DNA of 64,000 nucleotides from Gammaproteobacteria bacterium (GTDB lineage Bacteria > Pseudomonadota > Gammaproteobacteria > Steroidobacterales > GCA-2729495): contig JANQPY010000057.1 in the NCBI GenBank assembly GCA_028285245.1, forward strand, positions 62,001 to 126,000. Direction: 5' to 3'. The notes below the pieces were generated by a model that saw only the letters and a list, made by a program, of their open reading frames with translations, was not told where the DNA came from and searched no databases. How positions within the stretch are numbered: position 1 is the first letter of the stretch; each line of letters starts with the position of its first letter. Shown in pieces: positions 1 through 7,882 of the stretch. Position numbers and translations under genes: made by a program.

Positions 1-155
1 TTTGAAGAGGCAATTCGGACCAGGAAGTGGCCGCGGCCGTCTCTGGCGCCGGCATGGCCAACGTGCAGGTGGCCCTGGTCCTCAATCTCGAGGCGCGTGG
101 GAGCGAGCGCCTCGTGCAACCGCGCCTGCATTTCGGTGATCCGCGACTCGCTCAT
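1..155 (-). CDS. BolA family protein, 3' end cut by the window edge
   Basis: The first 51 codons of a minus-strand gene are visible before the window edge. The frame begins MSESRITEMQARLHEAL and continues with HLHVGHAGARDGRGHF, which is the loop and helix region of BolA/YrbA proteins. BolA proteins work with monothiol glutaredoxins in iron-sulfur and iron homeostasis, and some bind DNA. The ATG overlaps the TGA of the upstream yciI-like gene (ATGA), so the two are probably translated together. Which BolA subfamily this is cannot be settled without the C-terminus. Confidence 0.8.
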   Translation of the reverse strand, partial: MSESRITEMQARLHEALAPTRLEIEDQGHLHVGHAGARDGRGHFLVRIASS

Positions 156-451
156 GGCAACACGCGCTTGAACGGTTTGACGCGCACGCTGGCGTAGACG
201 CCGGCCGCAACGTAGGGATCGTCATTCGCCCAGCTTTCCGCGGCGGCAAGGTCGGTGAATTCTGCAACGATTAAGCTTCCGCTGAAGCCACTGGGGCCGG
301 GGTCCGGGCTATCGACTGCGGGATGTGGTCCTGCCAGCACCAGCCGCCCGGCGTCCCGCAACGCCTCAAGCCGTTCCAGGTGCTGGGCGCGGGCTTTGGC
401 CCGCAGTGGACCACTCTCGGGAACGTCCTCGGAAATGATTGCGTATAGCAT
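152..451 (-). CDS. YciI-like protein
   Basis: A 99-residue protein starting MLYAIISEDVPES. It carries the ferredoxin-like alpha/beta-barrel layout of the YciI family: an N-terminal strand, a conserved HLERLEALRDAGRLVLAGP stretch near residues 24-42, and a C-terminal DPYVAAGVYASVRVKPF segment. The His of the HLERL helix and the Asp of the DPY motif match the putative active-site residues of the family. The exact reaction is unknown; relatives include YCII-related dehydrochlorinases. I chose the ATG at 451 because upstream in-frame codons give no family-like sequence. The stop overlaps the bolA start, and yciI next to bolA is a recurrent pairing in gammaproteobacteria. Confidence 0.8.
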   Translation of the reverse strand: MLYAIISEDVPESGPLRAKARAQHLERLEALRDAGRLVLAGPHPAVDSPDPGPSGFSGSLIVAEFTDLAAAESWANDDPYVAAGVYASVRVKPFKRVLP

Positions 452-570
452 TTTCACGCTCACTGCTTCGACACAACTTGACCTGGCCATGCTAACCCGG
501 TCGTGCAACCCGGGGGTCAGCCGCATTCCATGGATACCAGCCCGCGCGATCGCGACTAAACTATCGCTCC

Positions 571-1191
571 ATGACGCTCCGGCTCGAAGTTCATCCGCGG
601 AATCCGCAACACCGTTTCGTGAGGCAGGCCACGGATGTGTTGCGAAGTGGCGGCCTCATCGCTTACCCAACGGACTCCTGCTACGCGCTGGGTTGCGCAT
701 TGGACGCTCCCAACGGCGCGAGGACGATCGCGCGAATTCGCCAGATTGACAAGGCCCACAACTTCACATTCGTTTGCGCGGATCTCGCGCAGGTGTCGAG
801 CTACGCGCGTATCCCCAATTGGGCATACCGGCTGGTAAAAGCGCACACGCCCGGGCCCTATACGTTCATTCTGGCGGCGACGCGGGAAGTACCTCGCCGA
901 CTGCAGAATGCGAAACGAAAAACCATCGGCATTCGGATGCCTGACCATCCGGTGCCCATGGCGATTCTCGATGAGTTAGCGGCGCCGATCATGAGTTCAA
1001 CCTTGCTTCTTCCCGGTGGTGATCGACCGCTGAACGACGGCGTCGAGATTGCTGAAAAGCTGGGCGGCCGCATCGACATGGTCATCGACAGCGGCAGCTG
1101 CGGCCTTGAGCCCTCCACTGTCGTGGAGATGACCGGGGAGTACCCAGTCGTTTTGCGCGAAGGGAAAGGCGATGCAGCGCTGTTTAGCTAA
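571..1191 (+). CDS. yciO: YrdC/Sua5-domain protein, YciO type
   Basis: A 206-residue single-domain YrdC-like protein, the same size as E. coli YciO. Conserved features are the PTDSCYALGC nucleotide-binding loop near residues 34-43, the HTPGPYTFIL motif near residue 90, and KRKTIGIRMPDHPVP near residues 114-128. The fold is that of L-threonylcarbamoyladenylate synthase, which makes the precursor of tRNA t6A37. YciO members are paralogues and are usually considered less active than TsaC. The gene leads a plus-strand run (yciO, M50 protease, scpA, scpB, rluB) with short gaps. Family assignment is firm; activity is inferred. Confidence 0.85.
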   Translation: MTLRLEVHPRNPQHRFVRQATDVLRSGGLIAYPTDSCYALGCALDAPNGARTIARIRQIDKAHNFTFVCADLAQVSSYARIPNWAYRLVKAHTPGPYTFILAATREVPRRLQNAKRKTIGIRMPDHPVPMAILDELAAPIMSSTLLLPGGDRPLNDGVEIAEKLGGRIDMVIDSGSCGLEPSTVVEMTGEYPVVLREGKGDAALFS

Positions 1192-1221
1192 GCGCATCCC
1201 GCTGCTGGATATACTCCGCTG

Positions 1222-1896
1222 ATGTCAGAAATCGATATTGCCGCCATCGTTCGCGGGATCACTACGGGTGCCATTCCGGTGCTGTTTGCGATCACTCTGC
1301 ATGAGGTAGCGCACGGATGGGTTGCCCGCGCATGCGGCGATTCGACGGCAGCTATGCTGGGCAGATTGAGCCTGAATCCGATTCGGCACGTCGACCCGAC
1401 CGGAACGATCCTCACGCCGCTACTGGTGTTCACGCTGTCGTTGGGCAACTTCATCTTCGGTTGGGCCAAACCGGTCCCGGTCAACTTTTCAAACCTCAAT
1501 AAGCCCCGGCGCGACATGATCGCCGTGGCGGCTGCCGGGCCCGCGGCGAATGTCGCGATGGGGCTGTTTTGGGCAGTTGTTTACCAGCTGACGCGCAAGT
1601 TGGTGCCACCGGGCGATGCGTACCTGTTTCTAATCCAGATGAGCCAAATCGGCATATTTTTCAATTCACTGCTAGCGGTATTTAATCTAATTCCGTTGCC
1701 CCCGCTCGATGGTGGCCGCGTGCTTCGCGGGCTGGTGTCGGAGCCTTTCGGGCGCAGGCTCGATGCAATTGAGCCATACGGCCTTATAATCGTGGTGTTG
1801 TTGTTGCTGACGGGTGTGATCCGGCCGGTTCTCGTGCCGGCGATTAACGCGCTCATCAGTTTGCTCATTGCGCTCGCTGGGGGCGGGAGTGCGTAA
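1222..1896 (+). CDS. M50 family site-2-type membrane metalloprotease
   Basis: A 224-residue integral membrane protein. The zinc-binding motif HEVAH lies in the first membrane helix (near residues 28-32) and the third ligand in NLIPLPPLDGGRVL near residues 155-168, both standard for S2P-like proteases. There is no PDZ or CBS domain, so it belongs to the short YwhC/Rip3-like group that often sits next to scpA. The substrate is unknown. The stop codon is 2 nt before the scpA start, which suggests co-transcription with the condensin-subunit genes. Confidence 0.88.
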   Translation: MSEIDIAAIVRGITTGAIPVLFAITLHEVAHGWVARACGDSTAAMLGRLSLNPIRHVDPTGTILTPLLVFTLSLGNFIFGWAKPVPVNFSNLNKPRRDMIAVAAAGPAANVAMGLFWAVVYQLTRKLVPPGDAYLFLIQMSQIGIFFNSLLAVFNLIPLPPLDGGRVLRGLVSEPFGRRLDAIEPYGLIIVVLLLLTGVIRPVLVPAINALISLLIALAGGGSA

Positions 1897-1898
1897 AT

Positions 1899-2810
1899 AT
1901 GGAACAGAGTCCTGAGGCAAGGGCGCACTTGAGGGTGGTTGAGCCACCCGAAAAAGAAGCTGTGCTCAGTGCCGATGCGGCTGGTGGTAACCCCAGTCAG
2001 GGTGAGATGCCATTCGCCGTCGTTGATGGCGAACCCGTTACTCAGCTCCCGCAAGATCTATACATCCCGCCCCATGCGCTCAAAGTATTTCTCGAGGCGT
2101 TCGAGGGGCCGCTTGACCTTCTGCTCTACCTGATTCGCCGTCAGAACCTCGACATACTCGACATCCCGATTGCCGACATCACGCAGCAGTACATCGACTA
2201 CATCGAAATGATGCGGGACCTGCAGCTGGAGCTGGCAGGCGAGTATTTGTTGATGGCCGCCATGTTGGCGGAAATCAAATCACGCATGCTGCTGCCCCGC
2301 GTTGAAGAGACGGAGGAGCAGGAAGACGATCCTCGCGCTGAGCTCATTCGCAGGCTGCTTGAATACGAACGCTTTAAAGAGGCGTCTGTGCAAATGGACA
2401 GCCTCGACCGCATGGATCGCGATACTTACCAGGCCGAGGCAGAGGTAGTTGAGCGCCAGGTCGTTACCCAGCTACCCGATCTCACGCTGAAAGAGTTGCT
2501 GGTTGCGTTTAAGGACGTCGTCGCGCGGGCGGAGATGTACGCGCACCTGCATGTGCAACGCGAGCCATTGTCGGTGCGTCAGCGCATGGCAGAAGTGCTC
2601 TCGCGAGTGCAGGGCGACAAATTTGCCGACTTCTCGGAGCTGTTCGATCCGGCGGAGGGGCGCATGGGCGTCGCCGTAACCTTCATCGCTCTGCTTGAAC
2701 TTCTGCGTGAGGGACTGATTGACGTAGTGCAGGCGGAGGCGTATTCGCCGCTGCATGTGCGTGCAGCAACAAGCAGCTCCGCAGACCAAGCCGACAGCGC
2801 CACTGATTAG
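1899..2810 (+). CDS. scpA: Segregation and condensation protein A
   Basis: A 303-residue kleisin subunit of the SMC-ScpAB chromosome condensation complex. The typical N-terminal kleisin segment FEGPLDLLLYLIRRQNLDI starts near residue 69, after a longer-than-usual, poorly conserved leader of about 55 residues. A middle segment contains EIKSRMLLPR, and the C-terminal winged-helix region has VTFIALLELLREGLI, which would contact the SMC head. scpB follows after 11 nt. The complex acts on the nucleoid during chromosome segregation. Confidence 0.93.
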   Translation: MEQSPEARAHLRVVEPPEKEAVLSADAAGGNPSQGEMPFAVVDGEPVTQLPQDLYIPPHALKVFLEAFEGPLDLLLYLIRRQNLDILDIPIADITQQYIDYIEMMRDLQLELAGEYLLMAAMLAEIKSRMLLPRVEETEEQEDDPRAELIRRLLEYERFKEASVQMDSLDRMDRDTYQAEAEVVERQVVTQLPDLTLKELLVAFKDVVARAEMYAHLHVQREPLSVRQRMAEVLSRVQGDKFADFSELFDPAEGRMGVAVTFIALLELLREGLIDVVQAEAYSPLHVRAATSSSADQADSATD

Positions 2811-2821
2811 AGAGGCCTAGC

Positions 2822-3577
2822 ATGGATACCACCGAGCTCAAGCACATCATTGAAGCCGCGTTACTGGCCGCGGGCCGGCCGCTGTCTTTGGACGAGCTGC
2901 GCGGATTGTTCGGCAAGGATGACGACGCACCGCCGCGCCAGGATCTCAAGAAAGCCGTGCTGCAACTCCAGGAGGAGTACGCTGGACGTGGCATTGCCGT
3001 GAAAGAAGTGGCCAGCGGCTTTCGCATCCAGGTCCAGCCATCAATGGGTCCATGGCTCGCCAAGCTATGGGAGGCGCGCCCGCCTCGATACTCGCGAGCA
3101 CTGATGGAGACGTTGGCCATTGTGGCGTATCGCCAGCCGGTAACCCGCGGTGAGATCGAAGAGATTCGCGGCGTTGGCGTCACTAGTAACATTATTCGCA
3201 CCTTGCTCGAGCGTGCCTGGATCCGTGTTGTCGGTCATCGCGATGCGCCCGGGCGACCGGAGATGTTTGGCACGACCCGCGAGTTTCTTGATTACTTTGG
3301 TCTGAAGAAGCTTGACGAGTTGCCCACCCTGCCGGAACTCAAGGAGATGGAGTCGCTGAATGTCCAGCTTGAGCTGCCGGATACGCACACGCCTGGCGCC
3401 GAAGCCGCGGAGGGTCTGAGTAGTGCTTCGGTGGCATCTCTGGATGCTGCGCGTGCCAATGCCGGTGAGAATCCGCCGTCGCAGGATGACCCGGATCCTG
3501 AGGGAGATGCGGAGCCCGAGGACCCTGAAGATGATGCGTACTCCTCGGCCACGGTCGTGCCCCTCAAGTCGATGTAG
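2822..3577 (+). CDS. scpB: Segregation and condensation protein B
   Basis: A 251-residue partner of ScpA. Two winged-helix domains are visible: LKHIIEAALLAAGRPLSLDEL near the N-terminus, and ALMETLAIVAYRQPVTRGEI followed by GVGVTSNIIRTLLERAWIRVVG near residues 93-138. The TTREFLDYFGLKKLDELP motif is the family's usual domain end. After residue 165 the protein runs into a low-complexity acidic tail rich in Asp, Glu and Pro, which is probably disordered. It follows scpA closely, and its stop is followed after 6 nt by the rluB start in the same frame. Confidence 0.93.
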   Translation: MDTTELKHIIEAALLAAGRPLSLDELRGLFGKDDDAPPRQDLKKAVLQLQEEYAGRGIAVKEVASGFRIQVQPSMGPWLAKLWEARPPRYSRALMETLAIVAYRQPVTRGEIEEIRGVGVTSNIIRTLLERAWIRVVGHRDAPGRPEMFGTTREFLDYFGLKKLDELPTLPELKEMESLNVQLELPDTHTPGAEAAEGLSSASVASLDAARANAGENPPSQDDPDPEGDAEPEDPEDDAYSSATVVPLKSM

Positions 3578-3583
3578 CTGACC

Positions 3584-4381
3584 TTGCCGGAGCGGCTGCA
3601 AAAATGGCTCGCCGCGCAGGGTCAGGGTTCACGCCGCGAGATCGAGCGTTGGATTAGCGCAGGTCGTGTCAGCGTAAATGGCCAACCGGCAGAACTTGGC
3701 CAGCAGGTCAGCGGCCGCGAGCGCATTGAGGTGGACGGTCGCCTCATTAAGGCGAGCACCGATACGACTCCCCGCGTACTTGCTTATCACAAGCCAAGCG
3801 GAGAAATCTGCACGCGCCGCGATCCTGAAGGTCGCCCGAGCGTGTTCGAGCGGTTGCCGTCTTTGCAAGGGCAGCGCTGGATCAGCGTTGGGCGTCTGGA
3901 CGTGAACACCGCGGGTCTGCTTCTATTCACAACCGATGGCGAGCTAGCCAACGCGCTCATGCATCCCAGTTCTGGCCTGCAGCGTGAGTACGCGGTGCGC
4001 GTTCACGGCCACCTAAGCGAATCCGATCTGGAAAGACTGCGCACCGGAGTCGAACTGGAAGACGGCCCCGCGCGATGTCTTTCGATCATGCACAACGGTG
4101 GTGACAGCGCCAACCAGTGGTACCGCATTGTCCTGGACGAGGGGCGTAACCGAGTCGTTCGGCGCATGGTGGAGGCAGTTGGCGGGCAGGTAAGCCGGCT
4201 GTTGCGGGTTCGCTATGGGCCTGTGCATCTGGAACGCGACCTGCCGCGTGGTCGTTGGCGGGAGTTACACGGTGCCGACCGGGCCGACGTCTATCGCGCG
4301 GCAATGCTGGCGCCTCCTGACCAGCCTCGACGGCGGCGAGCCCGCATCGCTAAGTCTGGCAATCGAAAGTTTCGCCGGTGA
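3584..4381 (+). CDS. rluB: 23S rRNA pseudouridine synthase B (RluB)
   Basis: A 265-residue RsuA-family enzyme that isomerises U2605 of 23S rRNA in the E. coli numbering. An N-terminal S4 RNA-binding domain (ERLQKWLAAQGQGSRREIE) is followed by the catalytic domain, with the active-site Asp in GRLDVNTAGLLLFTTDGELA near residue 106. The chosen start is TTG, the first usable codon after the in-frame scpB stop. It gives the expected N-terminus but lacks a clear Shine-Dalgarno sequence, which suggests translational coupling. The C-terminal tail is basic. Its 3' end overlaps the convergent yciK gene by 32 nt. Confidence 0.9.
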   Translation: MPERLQKWLAAQGQGSRREIERWISAGRVSVNGQPAELGQQVSGRERIEVDGRLIKASTDTTPRVLAYHKPSGEICTRRDPEGRPSVFERLPSLQGQRWISVGRLDVNTAGLLLFTTDGELANALMHPSSGLQREYAVRVHGHLSESDLERLRTGVELEDGPARCLSIMHNGGDSANQWYRIVLDEGRNRVVRRMVEAVGGQVSRLLRVRYGPVHLERDLPRGRWRELHGADRADVYRAAMLAPPDQPRRRRARIAKSGNRKFRR

Positions 4382-5108
4382 CACCGCGGCTGTCGGGTCC
4401 CATCAAATAAAGATAAGTCGGCATCAAACTCTCGGGTGCGGGCAGCGAGTTGGGGTCTTCGGCCGGGTAGGCCGCGGCCCGCATGCCGGTTCGCGTGCGG
4501 CCGGGATTAATGGCGTTCGCTCGTAGGCGCCCGGCTTCCTCAGCCTCGTCGGCCAGCACCTGGCTAAGTCCTTCAATACCGAATTTGGACACAGCATACG
4601 CACCCCAGTACGCGCGCCCGCGCCGGCCCACGCCACTGCTTGTGAAGACAACCGACGCGTCAGCCGCGTTGCCCAGCAGTGGCAATAGCACCTGGGTTAG
4701 CACGAAGGGCACGGTGAGATTCACGTGCATCACTTCTGCCCAGGTATTCACGTCGTACTGCGCGAGTGGCGTCAGCGTACCCAATATGCCTGCGTTGTGT
4801 AGCAAGCCGTCCAACCGCCCGTAGTCATCCTGTATCCGGTCGCGCAACGCGAAATAGTCAGGCGCGCTCGCTTTCAGGAGATTCAATGGTGCGATTGCCG
4901 GTTCGGGTGACTGGTCGGCGACGATTTCGTCGTAAACCCGTTCCAGCTTGCTCAGGGTTCGTCCGTGCAGAATGACCGATGCGCCGCGCGCCGCAAAGCT
5001 GCGCGCGGCAGCGCGACCCAGCCCGCTGCCGGCGCCGGTAACCAGAATGACGCGGTCTTCCAGAAGGTTCTGTGCCGGCTGGTAGCCGGCGGGATCAAAG
5101 TTAGCCAT
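4350..5108 (-). CDS. yciK: YciK-type short-chain dehydrogenase
   Basis: A 252-residue SDR starting MANFDPAGYQPAQNLLEDRV. The cofactor motif TGAGSGLG is near residues 24-31, the LLHNAGILG motif near residue 101, and the catalytic Tyr-Lys pair in YAVSKFG near residues 168-174. The N-terminus and overall length fit the YciK group (a putative oxidoreductase of unknown substrate). The ATG at 5108 was preferred over an upstream in-frame TTG at 5117. In Pseudomonas yciK follows mupP; here rmuC lies between them. It converges on rluB and overlaps its end. Confidence 0.87.
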   Translation of the reverse strand: MANFDPAGYQPAQNLLEDRVILVTGAGSGLGRAAARSFAARGASVILHGRTLSKLERVYDEIVADQSPEPAIAPLNLLKASAPDYFALRDRIQDDYGRLDGLLHNAGILGTLTPLAQYDVNTWAEVMHVNLTVPFVLTQVLLPLLGNAADASVVFTSSGVGRRGRAYWGAYAVSKFGIEGLSQVLADEAEEAGRLRANAINPGRTRTGMRAAAYPAEDPNSLPAPESLMPTYLYLMGPDSRGVTGETFDCQT

Positions 5109-5113
5109 ACGCG

Positions 5114-6472
5114 TCAATGCGGTTTACCAGGCTCGGCATCGTTTGCGGGTTTCTCATCATCTGTTTGCTCGAGCTGCCGCGTTGCAGGCTCACGCGCGCT
5201 GCGCTCGACGGCAGTTGTTTCCGGGATGGCCGTCTTGGCAGGGATGCCAAGTTCCGTGAACTTGCGGGCGCCCGGCAAAACCATTCTCTCCAGAGAACCA
5301 ATCGCTTCGTTGTAAGCCTTAACGCCGCCGTCCAGGCGCTTGCCGAGCGTCACCAGGTGATTCGTAAATCCACCCAGGCGCTGATGCAGCTCGACGGCCA
5401 GTTGACGTATTTGTTCAGCATTGTCCGCCAGTGCCAGTTGACGCCAACCGAAGGCGACAGCCTTCAGCAGGCCAATCAGACTGCTTGGCGTGGCCAGGAT
5501 CACGCGTTGGCGGAGTGCATCCTCCATGAGCTCCGGTTGTTCGTTGAGCGCCGCCGCGAGAAACTGATCACCCGGCACAAACAGCACGACAAACTCCGGG
5601 CTGCGGTCGAACTGTGCCCAATAGGATTTGGCGGCCAGCTCGCGCACGCGCTGACTCATGTTGCGCGCGTGCCGGCGCAATGCCTCACTGCGCGCCTGAT
5701 CATCATTGGCCTCGGTGGCATCCAGGTAGGCGTCTAGCGGTGTCTTTACGTCTACAACGATCTGGCCGCGCTCGGGTAGCTGCACAATCAGGTCGGGACG
5801 TATGGCGCCAGCATCCGTCTGGGTGTGCGCTTGTTCATTAAAGTCGCAATGCTCGACCATGCCTGCCAATTCAACCGTGCGCCTCAGTGTTAACTCACCC
5901 CACCGTCCGCGCACCTCGGGCCGTCGCAAAGCCTTTACAAGCTGTTGCGTCTCGGAGCGCAACGTGGATTGTCCTTCCGCCATCGTCGCCAGCTGCGCAC
6001 GAATACTGCCGTAAGCCTGCTGACGCTCCTTCTCGATCTCAGCGATTTGCGCCTGGGTGCGGGCGAGCGTCTCCTGCAGCGGTTTTACGAGTTCCGCCAC
6101 GGCCTGTTGGCGCTTGCCGAGGTCTGCTGCAGCCTGCTCCTGTTGTTTGCCAAAGTTTTCCTGCGCCAGTTTCAGCAGCACGTCACTCTGCCGGGCCATG
6201 CTCGCGTTAGTCTGGCGGCCAACGCTTTCCGCCAGCCGCTGTTCCGCCTGAGCCAGAGCAGCTTCGCGTTCTGCCTGAATCGCATCGTCAGACTTAATGC
6301 GCGCGCGTAGCTCGGCCAGTTCCAGCGCCACGCGGTGTCGTGAGGGGCGCGCGCTGAGGTAAAAGATGATGAGTCCCGCTGCCAGACCCAGACCCACCAG
6401 CAGCGCGCCGCTGAGCGGGTCCAGACCGCTCAGGCCAAGTGCTTCGAGATAGCCAGCCCACGCATCCGTCAT
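5114..6472 (-). CDS. rmuC: RmuC family DNA recombination protein
   Basis: A 452-residue protein. An N-terminal membrane segment (GALLVGLGLAAGLIIFYL) is followed by a long coiled coil rich in Ala, Gln and Glu, then the RmuC domain with RWGELTLRRTVELAGM, PDLIVQLPERGQIVVDVKTPLDAYL and AFGWRQLALADNAEQIRQ. The middle block resembles the restriction-endonuclease-like fold with D and D/E-x-K residues. RmuC limits some recombination events in E. coli. The ATG at 6472 sits 1 nt after the phosphatase gene stop, indicating an operon. The last ~40 residues are variable. Confidence 0.92.
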   Translation of the reverse strand: MTDAWAGYLEALGLSGLDPLSGALLVGLGLAAGLIIFYLSARPSRHRVALELAELRARIKSDDAIQAEREAALAQAEQRLAESVGRQTNASMARQSDVLLKLAQENFGKQQEQAAADLGKRQQAVAELVKPLQETLARTQAQIAEIEKERQQAYGSIRAQLATMAEGQSTLRSETQQLVKALRRPEVRGRWGELTLRRTVELAGMVEHCDFNEQAHTQTDAGAIRPDLIVQLPERGQIVVDVKTPLDAYLDATEANDDQARSEALRRHARNMSQRVRELAAKSYWAQFDRSPEFVVLFVPGDQFLAAALNEQPELMEDALRQRVILATPSSLIGLLKAVAFGWRQLALADNAEQIRQLAVELHQRLGGFTNHLVTLGKRLDGGVKAYNEAIGSLERMVLPGARKFTELGIPAKTAIPETTAVERSAREPATRQLEQTDDEKPANDAEPGKPH

Positions 6473-6473
6473 G

Positions 6474-7154
6474 TCAGCCTGCCGTCGCGCCGCGTACGCC
6501 AAGTACATGCAGAAGGTCTGTGGGCAATTCGATCACATGATCCGCCTGCCACCGTTTGGGATCTGCGCCGTCTTCGAGATAGCCGTAAGTCACGGCAACT
6601 GTTGCCATGCCGGCCCTGCGACCCGCCTCAATATCCCTGGGCGCATCGCCAACATAAGCTGCCTGTTCGGCTTTGATACCGAGTTCTTTCGCCGCGTGTA
6701 ACAAAGGCCCTGGATCCGGCTTGCGCACCGGCAGCGTATCACCGCTGATGACGCATGCGCAGCGGCTGCGCAGGGCCAGCCCAGCCAGCAGTGGTTCGGT
6801 CAGGTAGGCGGGCTTGTTGGTTACCACACCCCACGGACAGCCGATCTGGTCCAGCTTTTTGAGCACGCGGTCCATGCCAGGAAACAGGGTCGTTTGCGCA
6901 ACGAGATTTTCTGCATAGAGCTGAAGGTAAGGTTCGCGGAGCGCTTCGCGGCCTTCATCGTCAAGGTGGGGGAAGCCGACGCGCAGCAGGCCTGCGGCGC
7001 CATTGGAAACCTGGGTGCGTGCCAGTGCGAAATCCAGCGGCTCAAGTCCATGCTTCCCGCGCAGCCGGTTCAGGGCATCCGCCATGTCCGGCGCCGTATC
7101 AAGCAGCGTACCGTCGAGATCGAACAGCAGACCTGCCAGGTCTCTATCAGTCAT
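6474..7154 (-). CDS. HAD hydrolase, phosphoglycolate phosphatase / MupP group
   Basis: A 226-residue HAD superfamily phosphatase. The nucleophile motif LFDLDGTLLDTAPDM lies at residues 10-24, motif II is in WGVVTNKPAYLTEPLL, and motif IV in YVGDAPRDIEAGRRAG. Sequence alone fits Gph (phosphoglycolate phosphatase). The position directly after ubiG and before yciK matches the Pseudomonas gene for MupP, the N-acetylmuramate-6-phosphate phosphatase of peptidoglycan recycling, so MupP is a serious alternative and I give no symbol. Its start overlaps the ubiG stop by 4 nt. Confidence 0.85.
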   Translation of the reverse strand: MTDRDLAGLLFDLDGTLLDTAPDMADALNRLRGKHGLEPLDFALARTQVSNGAAGLLRVGFPHLDDEGREALREPYLQLYAENLVAQTTLFPGMDRVLKKLDQIGCPWGVVTNKPAYLTEPLLAGLALRSRCACVISGDTLPVRKPDPGPLLHAAKELGIKAEQAAYVGDAPRDIEAGRRAGMATVAVTYGYLEDGADPKRWQADHVIELPTDLLHVLGVRGATAG

Positions 7155-7882
7155 GCCGGTTTGCGACGCTTGAAGTGCGCCAGGTAGTTGACGCGCACAT
7201 CGTCGCTGAGGCGAAACTCCCCGGTTGTCAGCTGCATCTCAATGCCCGTCAGATCGCATAGCTCAAGCCCGGCAGCGCGGCCAAACTCAGCCAGTTCAGC
7301 TGGCCGGATAAACCGCTGGTACTCGTGTGTGCCTCTGGGTAACAGCCCGGCAACGTACTCCGCGCCAACGATGCCCAAAGCGAATGCGCGTGCATTGCGA
7401 TTGAGGGTCGTTACCACGATGTCGCCGCCAGGGCGTACCAGATGCGCGAGATCGGCCATCAGTTCACCCGGGTTAGGCACGTGCTCCAGCACTTCCATGC
7501 AGGTTACCAAGTCAAAGCTGTTCGCTTGCGTCTTGGCAAGCTCATGGCTGGATATCAGCTGGTAATCGATGCCGGTCAGATCAGCCGACTGTGCATGCAG
7601 TCGCGCGACCTCGAGCGAGGCCGCGGCGAGATCGATGCCGAGCACTGAACGGGCGCCCCGCGCGATAAGACCCTCCGTCAGCAGGCCGCCGCCGCAGCCA
7701 CAGTCCAAACATTGCCGATCTGCAACGCCAGCTTCGCTTTCCAGGTAGTCGAGCCGCAGCGGATTGATCTTGTGCAGCGGCGCAAACTCCCCGGAGGGAT
7801 CCCACCAGCGGCTGGCGAGTGCCGCAAATTTCTCCACCTCTGCACTGTCGGCATTCCGCTGTCCCTCAGCCATTGGCTGCAT
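7151..7882 (-). CDS. ubiG: Ubiquinone biosynthesis O-methyltransferase UbiG
   Basis: A 243-residue class I SAM-dependent methyltransferase carrying out both O-methylation steps in ubiquinone synthesis. Family hallmarks are EVEKFAALASRWWDPSGEF followed by HKINPLRLDYLE near the N-terminus, the SAM motif LDCGCGGGLL near residues 56-65, and LVTCMEVLEHVPNP. The start is placed at the ATG at 7882; an ATG at 7873 is equally possible. Either overlaps the end of mtaD by 8-17 nt. The gene forms an operon with mtaD upstream and the HAD phosphatase downstream. Confidence 0.93.
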   Translation of the reverse strand: MQPMAEGQRNADSAEVEKFAALASRWWDPSGEFAPLHKINPLRLDYLESEAGVADRQCLDCGCGGGLLTEGLIARGARSVLGIDLAAASLEVARLHAQSADLTGIDYQLISSHELAKTQANSFDLVTCMEVLEHVPNPGELMADLAHLVRPGGDIVVTTLNRNARAFALGIVGAEYVAGLLPRGTHEYQRFIRPAELAEFGRAAGLELCDLTGIEMQLTTGEFRLSDDVRVNYLAHFKRRKPA